Origin: Methylomonas sp. ZR1
GTDB lineage: Bacteria; Pseudomonadota; Gammaproteobacteria; Methylococcales; Methylomonadaceae
Direction of reading: 5' to 3'
Length of the DNA stretch: 64,000 bases
NCBI RefSeq assembly: GCF_013141865.1
Contig: NZ_RCST01000001.1
Span: 3,472,001 to 3,536,000 of the forward strand
The translations under genes and the position numbers were made by a program. How positions within the stretch are numbered: the first letter of the stretch is position 1; every line of letters begins with the position of its first letter. The notes beneath the pieces are model-generated. The model was not told where the DNA came from, ran no database searches, and saw nothing but the letters and a program-made list of their open reading frames with translations. Shown here piece by piece: positions 57,809 through 64,000 of the stretch.

Positions 57809-59911
57809 ATGATAAACCGCGATGTCGAAACCCTTCGCCAGAGCATTCGGGCGATAACCCAAATTCTCACCGAGAGTAACGTAAAGGTCACACAAAGAGG
57901 GGTTGACGCTTATACCAAGTGTAACGCCAGAACCGGTGTGATAGAGGAGATAAACCTCCCCTATCTGCCCGATGATGCCAGTGAGCAGTTGATTCAAGCC
58001 GTTCAGGGCTATTTGGATCACGAAGTCGGTCATGCCTTATTCACTGATTTTTCCGTTATAAAGTCAGTCACCGATGACTCAACCAAAAGTCTGCATAATA
58101 TCGTCGAAGACGCCTTCGTTGAGCGCAAGATGGCTGAGAAGTTTAGAGGCTGCGCTTATAACCTGGGCAATGTTTCGGCTTTCTACCGGGAAAAATACCT
58201 CGACAAATTGATTGCCGATGGCGACTCCGACATGATCAAAAGAGGATTAGCTGTTGCCGGTATCCGCGCACTATCAGGTCAGCAATCATTTATCGATTAC
58301 ATGGACGACAAGTGGCATCACCTCGGTGACTTCAAGAAAAAGATCGAGCCGCTATCGGCCAAGCTGTCAACCACACAAAGCACCAAAGATTGTTTGGAGA
58401 TGGCCAAGCAAATCAAAAAGATTCTGCACGGCGACACACCACCGGCACAGCCCGGCCCACCACAGCCCGATGACGAAAGTGATGACGGCGAAGGCGAACC
58501 GGATGAATCCGGCACGGAAACCCAACCCTCTAGTCAACCCGATGCCGAGGATGAAAGCGAAAATGATGAGCAAGAAAATGAACCACAGAGCGCTGAAGAA
58601 GAGGATGAAGACGAAAATGCTGAGTCTGAGGAGCCCGAAGATGAATCTGAGGGTGCGGAGAATGAGGAAGATGGCGACTCCGCTGACGAGGAAGAAAGTG
58701 AATCGGATGAGAATGAGGGGGAATCTGATTCATCTGAAGGAGACAACGATGATGGTGATTCATCTGAAGGCCATGATGAAGATGGTCAGAGTGACGATGA
58801 ATCCGGTGAGGATGACGAATCCGGTAATCAGGGTGAAGCTGATGAGGGGGAGGGTGAGAGCTCAGTAAACCCAGAAGAGGAAGAGGAAGAGGAAGAGGAA
58901 GAGGAGGAATCCGGAACATCAATGGCAGATATTGTTGCCGGCGGTCTCAATGGCAATCTCGGCACTTGTTTGGCTGAGTCGGTCGCTGAAACGGCGAAGT
59001 CATCAGACTACCTGATCTACACTGACGAGTTTGATAAAATTGGGCCGTATGAGGATATTGATTTTGGGCGATTGGCGAACGACAGAGAAGTCTCGACCTT
59101 TGAGGATGCCGTTCAGCACATGATGGCGCCGATTGAAAAGGACATCGAGCGCGCGGTTTGCGCTAAATCAGCATCCACACATACTGGCGGATTCCGTAGT
59201 GGTAAATTACACGCGGCCGCCCTATCCCGCTTGAAGTTTGGCGATGATAGAGTGTTTCGCCGCAAGCAAATCAACACCACTAAAGATGTGGATGTGGAAT
59301 TAGTGATTGACTGTAGTGGCTCAATGAGTCACGGCAAGATCGCTTTGGCAGCAACAGCGGCATTCACTCTTTCAACAGTGTTGGAGAGGCTCGGCATAAA
59401 TAACGAGGTTATTGGCTTCACTACCGCAGAATCGCCGTATGGCGTTTATGAAAAGATGCGAGAGGATGAGCGCAATCTGGGCGTAAGATACGCCAGGTAT
59501 CGCAAAATTGTCATGCCTATATTCAAGCGCTTTGGTGAGAAGATGACAATGACCGTGAAGAAGCGCTTAGCCTCGGTTGCCGGCGACAACGGCGAAATGG
59601 GCGACAATCTTGATGGCGAGTCGGTCATGATCGCGGCAAAGCGATTAATGGCTCAAAAGGGTAAAGGCAAGATTATGATCGTGTTATCCGACGGCATGCC
59701 CGCCTCTTACGGTAATGCCGATCTAAATCACCATCTCAGAGAGACTGTGAGGCAGATTGAGGCTTCAGGTATTAATGTTGTGGGAATCGGCATCAACAGT
59801 AAAGCGGTTGAGTCCTTCTATAGCAAGTTTATTCTTGTAGAGGACATCAGCCAATTACCAACCGTCGTCGCGAGGCAGTTAAAGCAAATGTTATTGGCGG
59901 GTGCAAAGTAA
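57809..59911 (+). CDS. CobT-like protein: HExxH region, acidic linker, VWA domain
   Basis: The protein is 700 residues. HEVGH at residues 71-75 is a metallopeptidase-like zinc motif, followed by a helical region. Residues about 220-370 are an extreme Asp/Glu/Ser-rich linker. The C-terminal von Willebrand A domain has the MIDAS DxSxS at 501-505 (DCSGS). This is the layout of CobT, the VWA partner of the AAA+ CobS in aerobic cobalt chelatase, and of CobT-like genes in large phages. No CobN chelatase subunit is present, so cobalamin synthesis is unlikely; a MoxR/VWA-type remodelling or defence role is more plausible. AAGAGGAG precedes the ATG. Confidence 0.82.
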   Translation: MINRDVETLRQSIRAITQILTESNVKVTQRGVDAYTKCNARTGVIEEINLPYLPDDASEQLIQAVQGYLDHEVGHALFTDFSVIKSVTDDSTKSLHNIVEDAFVERKMAEKFRGCAYNLGNVSAFYREKYLDKLIADGDSDMIKRGLAVAGIRALSGQQSFIDYMDDKWHHLGDFKKKIEPLSAKLSTTQSTKDCLEMAKQIKKILHGDTPPAQPGPPQPDDESDDGEGEPDESGTETQPSSQPDAEDESENDEQENEPQSAEEEDEDENAESEEPEDESEGAENEEDGDSADEEESESDENEGESDSSEGDNDDGDSSEGHDEDGQSDDESGEDDESGNQGEADEGEGESSVNPEEEEEEEEEEEESGTSMADIVAGGLNGNLGTCLAESVAETAKSSDYLIYTDEFDKIGPYEDIDFGRLANDREVSTFEDAVQHMMAPIEKDIERAVCAKSASTHTGGFRSGKLHAAALSRLKFGDDRVFRRKQINTTKDVDVELVIDCSGSMSHGKIALAATAAFTLSTVLERLGINNEVIGFTTAESPYGVYEKMREDERNLGVRYARYRKIVMPIFKRFGEKMTMTVKKRLASVAGDNGEMGDNLDGESVMIAAKRLMAQKGKGKIMIVLSDGMPASYGNADLNHHLRETVRQIEASGINVVGIGINSKAVESFYSKFILVEDISQLPTVVARQLKQMLLAGAK

Positions 59912-59932
59912 CTAAGTGGTGACTATAATACC

Positions 59933-59972
59933 CTCTGAATCTCTTGTATCATATGTTTTTAGAGATTCAGAG
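59933..59972. promoter_or_regulatory. Perfect 12-bp inverted repeat before the CobS-like gene
   Basis: CTCTGAATCTCT (59933-59944) and AGAGATTCAGAG (59961-59972) are exact complements separated by 16 nt. ACTATAATA with a TATAAT lies just upstream. There is no T-run after it, so it is more likely an operator or an RNA-stability hairpin than a terminator. Confidence 0.6.
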
Positions 59973-60004
59973 CAAACCCATTCAACGATCTTAAGAGGAT
60001 TAAT

Positions 60005-61078
60005 ATGACCCAAACTGCCGAAAAAGAACAACCTGTTGCCAATAAGAAAATCGCATGCCAAATCTGCGGTGCGCTGATTCACTCTGTCCAAATTCATATT
60101 CGCGATGAGCACCCAGATTACACGGTCGACCAATACAAGGAAGACTTCCCCGACTCACCTTTGCTGAGTGAGGCGATGGAGGCGAAGGTTCGTCAAAACC
60201 GCGAAGAGAAAAGCAAGATTGGCCACATCAATTCGGCCAATGTCATTCCGATGACCGCCAACTCCGGATTGGAAACTCAGCAGTCGCTCAGCAGCGTATT
60301 TAAGTTGGGTAGCACCAAAGCGGCGCTAAATGGTAATGGCGACCCCATTATGATCACCGTCTTCGCCCGGTCAAAAGGCAGTGACGAAATCATGATTCCT
60401 GATATTGATGAAAACTTCGTTTTTGACATCGACATCCTGAAAAACATCCTGCTGGGTTTCGCCATCAACCGCCCTATTCTGCTGTGGGGTCACGCCGGCA
60501 CCGGTAAGTCATCCTTATTTGAGCAGGTTTGCGCGAGAACCAATCGCCCGCTTATTCGGGTTCAGCATACCATCGGCACCGAAGAGTCTCACATCGTGGG
60601 TCAATGGACGGTGCGTGACGGCGCGACAGTATTTGAACTGGGGCCGTTAGCAGTAGCGATGAAAGAAGGTCACATTTATATGGCCGACGAATACGACTTC
60701 GGCATGCCAAGTGTGCTTGCGGTCTATCAGTCTGTGCTGGAAGGTAAGTCACTGGTTATTAAAGAGGCAGACGCCGCTAATCGCGTCATTCGCCCTCACC
60801 CCAACTTCCGCTTTGTCGCAACCGGTAACACCAACGGTATTCGTTTTGATTTATTGGTGGTCGACTATCTTGATTTGATGGCTCCTGACCACCGCACCAA
60901 TGACTCTATCGAAAACTCGAAAAACATCTATGTTGGTGTTAGAGCCATTGGCCAAGAGGAAGATATGGCGGTGTTGTCGGCTATGGGCCAATGTCGGGAA
61001 TTTACGGAATGGATCATCGCGACTTTGAGGCATGCGGTATTAGCGCAGGTATCGCCTCCAATTTATGTGACGCACTGA
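60005..61078 (+). CDS. CobS-like AAA+ ATPase with replaced C-terminus
   Basis: This 357-residue protein has an N-terminal zinc-finger-like motif CQICG..HIRDEH (residues 19-36). The AAA+ domain has Walker A GHAGTGKSS (162-170) and Walker B-like MADEYDFG (about 226-233). Homology to CobS/MoxR-type ATPases runs through FRFVATGNTNG at residue 278. There, where CobS continues with the arginine finger and sensor 2, the sequence switches to FDLLVVDYLDLMAPD.. (279-326), like the Walker B strand of DnaB/RecA-fold helicases. The last 30 residues overlap the next gene in another frame. It may no longer be an active ATPase. Confidence 0.78.
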   Translation: MTQTAEKEQPVANKKIACQICGALIHSVQIHIRDEHPDYTVDQYKEDFPDSPLLSEAMEAKVRQNREEKSKIGHINSANVIPMTANSGLETQQSLSSVFKLGSTKAALNGNGDPIMITVFARSKGSDEIMIPDIDENFVFDIDILKNILLGFAINRPILLWGHAGTGKSSLFEQVCARTNRPLIRVQHTIGTEESHIVGQWTVRDGATVFELGPLAVAMKEGHIYMADEYDFGMPSVLAVYQSVLEGKSLVIKEADAANRVIRPHPNFRFVATGNTNGIRFDLLVVDYLDLMAPDHRTNDSIENSKNIYVGVRAIGQEEDMAVLSAMGQCREFTEWIIATLRHAVLAQVSPPIYVTH

Positions 61079-61584
61079 CGAATAGCGAAAGAGTTCAGAT
61101 CGAAGACTGGCGATTCCTTGCCGCATTCTCAATCCCGAACGTCGGCAAAGGTGGCTGTGAAAAGCTACTCAAGCATCACCGGATTGAAGATGTGTTCGGC
61201 CTCACGGTGGATGACATCGTGCAGATCGATGGCTTTGCTGAGAAAACCGCCAAGAGTCTCGTAAATTCGCTCGCTAAGGTTAAGTCACAGGTTACTGCAC
61301 TCATGCCCCGCTTTAATCTCAAACGGACAACAGGCGCGGCCAGCGTCGGTAATTCGGCTATTTCCAGCAAGACTATTGTGTTCACCGGCTCAATGCAGCG
61401 CAGCAAACGCGAGGATATGGAGAAACAAGCAAAGGCATTGGGCGCAAAAGTCGGCAGCTCGGTGTCGGCTAAAACCGATTACTTGGTGGTGGGTGCGAAC
61501 GTCGGCGCGAATAAAACACAGGCGGCCGGCAAATTCGGCACCACGATATTAACTGAAGACGAATATCTGGCGCTGATTGCATAA
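60991..61584 (+). CDS. HhH-BRCT protein resembling the C-terminus of NAD-dependent DNA ligase
   Basis: This 197-residue protein has a helix-hairpin-helix region near residues 45-95 (SIPNVGKGGCEKLLKHH, VDDIVQIDGFAEKTAKSLV) and a BRCT domain near 124-196 (KTIVFTGSM.., KTDYLVVG). This is the order at the LigA C-terminus, but the adenylation and OB domains that perform ligation are missing. It could be a truncated ligase left by deletion, or a free BRCT adaptor. It overlaps the end of the CobS-like gene by 88 bp, so the start codon is uncertain. Confidence 0.75.
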   Translation: MSGIYGMDHRDFEACGISAGIASNLCDALTNSERVQIEDWRFLAAFSIPNVGKGGCEKLLKHHRIEDVFGLTVDDIVQIDGFAEKTAKSLVNSLAKVKSQVTALMPRFNLKRTTGAASVGNSAISSKTIVFTGSMQRSKREDMEKQAKALGAKVGSSVSAKTDYLVVGANVGANKTQAAGKFGTTILTEDEYLALIA

Positions 61585-61868
61585 TGCTTCAATATAAGAC
61601 CATCGAGCGGTTTGCTCATGAATCGGGTTATACTCCAAAAGCCATTCGCAATAAAATAGATCGCGGCGATTGGCTTGAGGGCTCGCTGTGGGTAAAGGCG
61701 CCCGATGGTCGTGTATTAATTAGTGTTATCGGTTACAACTTATGGGTAGAGAAGGTAATGGTGTCCGGCAAGTCTCGAACACCAGCATTCAAATCGAATT
61801 CCTCTACAGAGGCGAAAGGTGTCGGGAGAGAATCAGATTCAACCCCAGCACCACTCCAATTGATGTAG
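61584..61868 (+). CDS. Excisionase (Xis)-like protein
   Basis: This 94-residue protein starts YKTIERFAHESGYTPKAI.., with GDWLEGSLWVKAPDGRVLI and GYNLWVE, the pattern of winged-helix excisionases that pair with DUF3596-type integrases. Its ATG overlaps the upstream stop as TAATG, and its 3' end overlaps the integrase gene by 127 bp. Excisionase would bend the attachment DNA to favour excision of the element from ssrA. Confidence 0.82.
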   Translation: MLQYKTIERFAHESGYTPKAIRNKIDRGDWLEGSLWVKAPDGRVLISVIGYNLWVEKVMVSGKSRTPAFKSNSSTEAKGVGRESDSTPAPLQLM

Positions 61869-62887
61869 CGTTAAAAAAGGCCGAGCTTCACCGAGTAGCG
61901 ATTACTCACGCCATTGCCGCTGGCACATTTGATTACGCAGTAACCTTCCCCGGCAGTAAGCAATTTCAAAAAATAGAAACCTCATCCGATCTAACGGTAG
62001 ACCAGTGGTTAAAAACCTGTCTCGATGAAAAAGAGGCACATTTAAAATCATCCAGTTTCGACAGCTACGTTAAATACACCAAACAATTAACTGCCGCGTT
62101 CGGCCATATTAAATTGGCAGATCTTCGCAAAGAGCATGTGCGCGATTGGTGTAAATCAAAAAAAGCCAGCAACAAAACCATCTCCAATATCATCTCGCCG
62201 CTCAGGTCGGCACTTCAATCTGCTTGCGAATTGGATTTAATCCCAATTAATCCTCTGGCTAATTTTAAATTCAAGCGAACAGAGGCTCCAAGTGAGGATA
62301 AAGAATTAGACCCCTTTACCGTAGAAGAAGAGAGTTTGATTCTAGCGAACTGTAGCGGCCATATTCACAACTTTATTCAGTTTGCATTTTGGACCGGGAT
62401 GAGAACGTCAGAGATGGTAGCACTTACTTGGGAGGATATTGATTTCAAGGGTATGAGAATTCATATCAAGCGCGCCAAGACTCAAAAAGCCACCATCGCT
62501 GAAACAACCAAGACCTACTCCGGAAAAAGGATCGTTCGTCTACTCGGGCCAGCTCACGATGCGTTGGTGGAACAAAGAAAGCTCTCTGGGCCAAAAGGCA
62601 TCATATTTCTCAACCCATATGATGATCGTCCGTGGAAAGGTGACCAACCAATCAGACGAGCCTTTATTTTAATCTGCCGAGATGCGGAGGTGAGATACCG
62701 GCGCCCCTATCAAACCAGACACACATTTGCATCAAGAATGTTGTCGGCCGGCGAGTCTTTAAGATGGCTGTCGCATCACTTAGGTCACTCAACGATCACT
62801 CAAACGGAAAAGGCTTATGCGAAGTATATCGAGGGAACTCATCCGGATGCCGGTGAAAAAGGTGTCGATCTGTTTAAAGGGACGTAA
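61742..62887 (+). CDS. int: Tyrosine-family integrase of the ssrA element
   Basis: This 381-residue protein has an N-terminal arm-DNA-binding domain of the DUF3596 kind (SIQIEFLYRGERCRERI), a core-binding domain near residues 85-165, and a catalytic domain with Arg in GMRTSEMVAL, HxxR as TRHTFAS (RRPYQTRHTF), HHLGHS, and the C-terminal nucleophile Tyr in EKAYAKYI. It is adjacent to the right attachment site in ssrA, as usual for such integrases. The DNA immediately after its stop carries arm-type sites. Confidence 0.95.
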   Translation: MGREGNGVRQVSNTSIQIEFLYRGERCRERIRFNPSTTPIDVALKKAELHRVAITHAIAAGTFDYAVTFPGSKQFQKIETSSDLTVDQWLKTCLDEKEAHLKSSSFDSYVKYTKQLTAAFGHIKLADLRKEHVRDWCKSKKASNKTISNIISPLRSALQSACELDLIPINPLANFKFKRTEAPSEDKELDPFTVEEESLILANCSGHIHNFIQFAFWTGMRTSEMVALTWEDIDFKGMRIHIKRAKTQKATIAETTKTYSGKRIVRLLGPAHDALVEQRKLSGPKGIIFLNPYDDRPWKGDQPIRRAFILICRDAEVRYRRPYQTRHTFASRMLSAGESLRWLSHHLGHSTITQTEKAYAKYIEGTHPDAGEKGVDLFKGT

Positions 62888-62892
62888 GAAAA

Positions 62893-62937
62893 ATGCGTCC
62901 TTTTATGCGTCCTTTTCTACCCCAAATACGTCCTTTT
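62893..62937. promoter_or_regulatory. Three arm-type integrase sites, right end
   Basis: ATGCGTCCTTTT occurs twice in tandem (62893-62904 and 62905-62916), followed by ATACGTCCTTTT (62926-62937), just after the integrase stop codon. They repeat the motif pair found at the left end. Confidence 0.7.
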
Positions 62938-62969
62938 AATGGGTATTTCAGAGGGTTTCCAGGGTAGCT

Positions 62970-62980
62970 AAAAGGACGCT
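62970..62980. promoter_or_regulatory. Inverted arm-type site near right attachment core
   Basis: AAAAGGACGCT is the inverse of the GCGTCCTTTT motif. It lies 24 bp inside the right attachment core. Confidence 0.5.
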
Positions 62981-63004
62981 AGGCCCCGGAAACCGTGATT
63001 TTCT

Positions 63005-63036
63005 TGGTGGAGGTGGGGGGAATTGAACCCCCGTCC
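63005..63036. repeat. Right attachment site within ssrA
   Basis: The 32-bp copy that forms the actual 3' end of ssrA. It is identical to 56278-56309. Confidence 0.93.
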
Positions 63037-63385
63037 GCAAGCACTCCGCCACAAGCTCTACATGCTTATCCCGCGCTTTTGATTTAACTGTTGACTACCC
63101 GTCGGGCCAAGAGGATCAACAGCGATTTCGATTGGATTTAGCGCTTTAGGCTCCGAACTAAGCCCTGGCGCGATCTTATGTAATATGATCCCTGAGCGCC
63201 CCCCGAAGGAGACTCCAGACGCATAAGTACATCTGGTCAGAGAAGTGGTGCAGGTTTTAAGCTGCTAAGGCCACTGAGTAGTTTTCGTCGTTTGCGAATA
63301 CTTGTTTTCAGTAGGTTTTACGAGCTGTACTGTGCTCGGCATGCACCTGAGGTTTTGCTACCCACGTCGAAGCCATGTCACCCCC
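63005..63385 (-). ncRNA. ssrA: Transfer-messenger RNA (tmRNA)
   Basis: The minus strand reads from GGGGGTGACATGGCTTCGACG at the 5' end to the T-arm (GGTTCAATTCC) and acceptor ending CCACCA. The tag frame begins GCAAACGACGAAAAC and encodes ANDENYSVALAA, ending TAA. The length of 381 nt fits gammaproteobacterial tmRNA. It rescues stalled ribosomes with SmpB. The element at 56.28-63.00 kb has recombined into its 3' end but restores an intact gene; its old terminator is now at 56246. Confidence 0.95.
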
Positions 63386-63390
63386 AAGAA

Positions 63391-63396
63391 GTTATA
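63391..63396 (-). promoter_or_regulatory. -10 element of ssrA
   Basis: TATAAC on the minus strand, six bases before the first G of tmRNA. A -35 box in the AT-rich DNA further upstream is not clear. Confidence 0.6.
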
Positions 63397-63743
63397 TCTT
63401 ATCAAATCGATAAAATAATTGTCATTAAGATGGGTTTGAAATCAACGATTTCAAGTTATTCCAAAAAATAACCGCAGGGCAAAGCCTCTTGTTTTTGCAA
63501 GAGCGCACCACCATTTTTCAGGCATATTCACTTGACGGGTTTTATTTAAGATTGTCGCACTCCAGGCAATCCGCTATAAAACCGTTATCAACTCGGGCCT
63601 TAAGCAGCGTTCGCCTAGAGTTCGTCGGAAGGCAGCCCACCGTGGGCTTCGACAAGTTCCGCCAGAACAGTATGTCTGCGGTAAATTAGAGCCGGGCGGC
63701 AGTTAGATTTAGCTTGGTCAACGTCGGTCACAGGAGGCATGAC
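63397..63743. other. Intergenic region between ssrA and the DnaJ-type gene
   Basis: About 350 bp without a convincing gene. CACTTGACGGGTTTTATT near 63530 could be a -35 region for the rightward chaperone gene, and GTGGGCTTCGACAAGTTCCG near 63640 resembles common dispersed intergenic repeats. Confidence 0.35.
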
Positions 63744-64000
63744 GTGCAATACAAAGACTATTATCAAATTCTCGGCGTCAATCGCGACGCGGTGCTTGCG
63801 GACATCAAAAAAGCCTACCGCAAACTGGCGCGCAAATATCATCCGGACATTTCCAAGGAAGCGGATGCCGAGTCGCACATGAAAGAGATCAACGAAGCCT
63901 ACGCGGTGCTCTCTGATACGGAAAAACGCGCAGCTTACGACCAACTCGGACGCGGTTATCGGCCCGGCCAGGAGTTCCATCCCCCGCCCAATTGGGATGC
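63744..64000 (+). CDS. DnaJ/CbpA-family J-domain chaperone (3' end beyond window)
   Basis: The GTG start at 63744 has a strong AGGAGG seven bases upstream. The first 70 residues are a J domain: [30 protein letters not shown] (HPD motif) and [17 protein letters not shown]. The sequence after it ([11 protein letters not shown]) lacks a long Gly/Phe stretch, which favours CbpA-type (class II) over DnaJ. It stimulates DnaK ATPase. The gene is cut by the window edge. Confidence 0.88.
   Translation, partial: MQYKDYYQILGVNRDAVLADIKKAYRKLARKYHPDISKEADAESHMKEINEAYAVLSDTEKRAAYDQLGRGYRPGQEFHPPPNWD

Larger units (their letters stand above)
56278..63036 (+). mobile_element. Integrative element inserted in ssrA (tmRNA) 3' end
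   Basis: Bounded by perfect 32-bp direct repeats (56278-56309 and 63005-63036), each being the last 32 bases of ssrA including CCA. The right end next to the intact ssrA carries excisionase and tyrosine-integrase genes. Arm-type integrase sites flank both ends. Cargo: an unknown protein, an XRE-like regulator, a small protein, CobT-like and CobS-like proteins and a ligase-tail protein. At about 6.7 kb, with no capsid, tail or conjugation gene, it is the size of a phage satellite, a decayed prophage or a small genomic island. Intergenic DNA within it is visibly more AT-rich than the flanks. Confidence 0.9.

Noticed and set aside
58467..58917. GA-rich tandem repeat (microsatellite-like) tract
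   Set aside because: It is the coding sequence of the Asp/Glu-rich linker of the CobT-like protein; units are irregular and the frame is kept. Long antisense reading frames here are by-products of the biased composition.

Overview
The window looks like chromosome from a diazotrophic gammaproteobacterium, most probably a methanotroph of the Methylomonas/Methylococcaceae type. This is inferred from the moderately GC-rich coding sequence, a NifA/sigma54-controlled nifB operon, a gammaproteobacterial cell-shape operon and the kinds of dispersed palindromic repeats present. No 16S rRNA gene or methane-oxidation gene is in view, so genus is not proven.

Layout. 0-3.5 kb: a minus-strand nitrogenase-cofactor operon (nifB, a 2[4Fe-4S] ferredoxin, an ArsC/Spx-fold nitrogenase-associated protein, a flavodiiron protein cut by the window edge) with a sigma54 promoter and two NifA upstream activator sites. 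3.5-8.6 kb: a YbhGFSR-type ABC exporter. 8.7-13.8 kb: a solitary Anbu proteasome-type protease, an acyltransferase/acyl-carrier pair, a PocR-PAS-PAS-GGEEF diguanylate cyclase, a repeat-rich non-coding stretch and a small membrane protein. 13.9-19.3 kb: a DEDDh exonuclease/GIY-YIG protein and gcvT-gcvP. 19.4-34.3 kb: envelope genes. These are a huge secreted glycoside-hydrolase-like protein, an FHA-transmembrane-coiled-coil-lytic transglycosylase fusion, an SGNH/MBOAT O-acetylation pair, mltB, rodA, mrdA, mreD, mreC (apparently with an AUA start) and mreB. 34.4-38.2 kb: gatC-gatA-(Uma2)-gatB. 38.3-43.5 kb: one giant exonuclease-RecQ-UvrD gene broken by a single in-frame TAA. 43.8-46 kb: a NIT-like membrane protein next to a chemoreceptor that has no sensor domain of its own.

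46.2-56.1 kb is a type I restriction-modification operon on the minus strand: hsdM, a REP-associated tyrosine transposase (RAYT), hsdS, a small protein, fic, hsdR and a YgjP-type metallopeptidase, ending at a clear terminator. REP palindromes flank the RAYT, and one REP copy lies inside hsdS, where it is translated in frame.

56.28-63.0 kb is an integrative element inserted into the 3' end of the tmRNA gene ssrA. It is bounded by perfect 32-bp direct repeats. It carries excisionase and tyrosine-integrase genes next to ssrA, and five arm-type integrase sites (GCGTCCTTTT core) beside the two ends. Its cargo is an XRE-like regulator, a CobT-like HExxH/acidic/VWA protein, a CobS-like AAA+ ATPase and a DNA-ligase-tail (HhH-BRCT) protein. 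The CobS-like gene looks chimeric: its C-terminal third is replaced by a fragment resembling a DnaB/RecA-fold helicase, followed by the ligase tail. This suggests a decayed or satellite-type element built from large-phage replication genes. The intact tmRNA lies to the right, and its original terminator is now stranded about 6.7 kb away on the far side of the element. The window ends in a DnaJ/CbpA-type chaperone gene.
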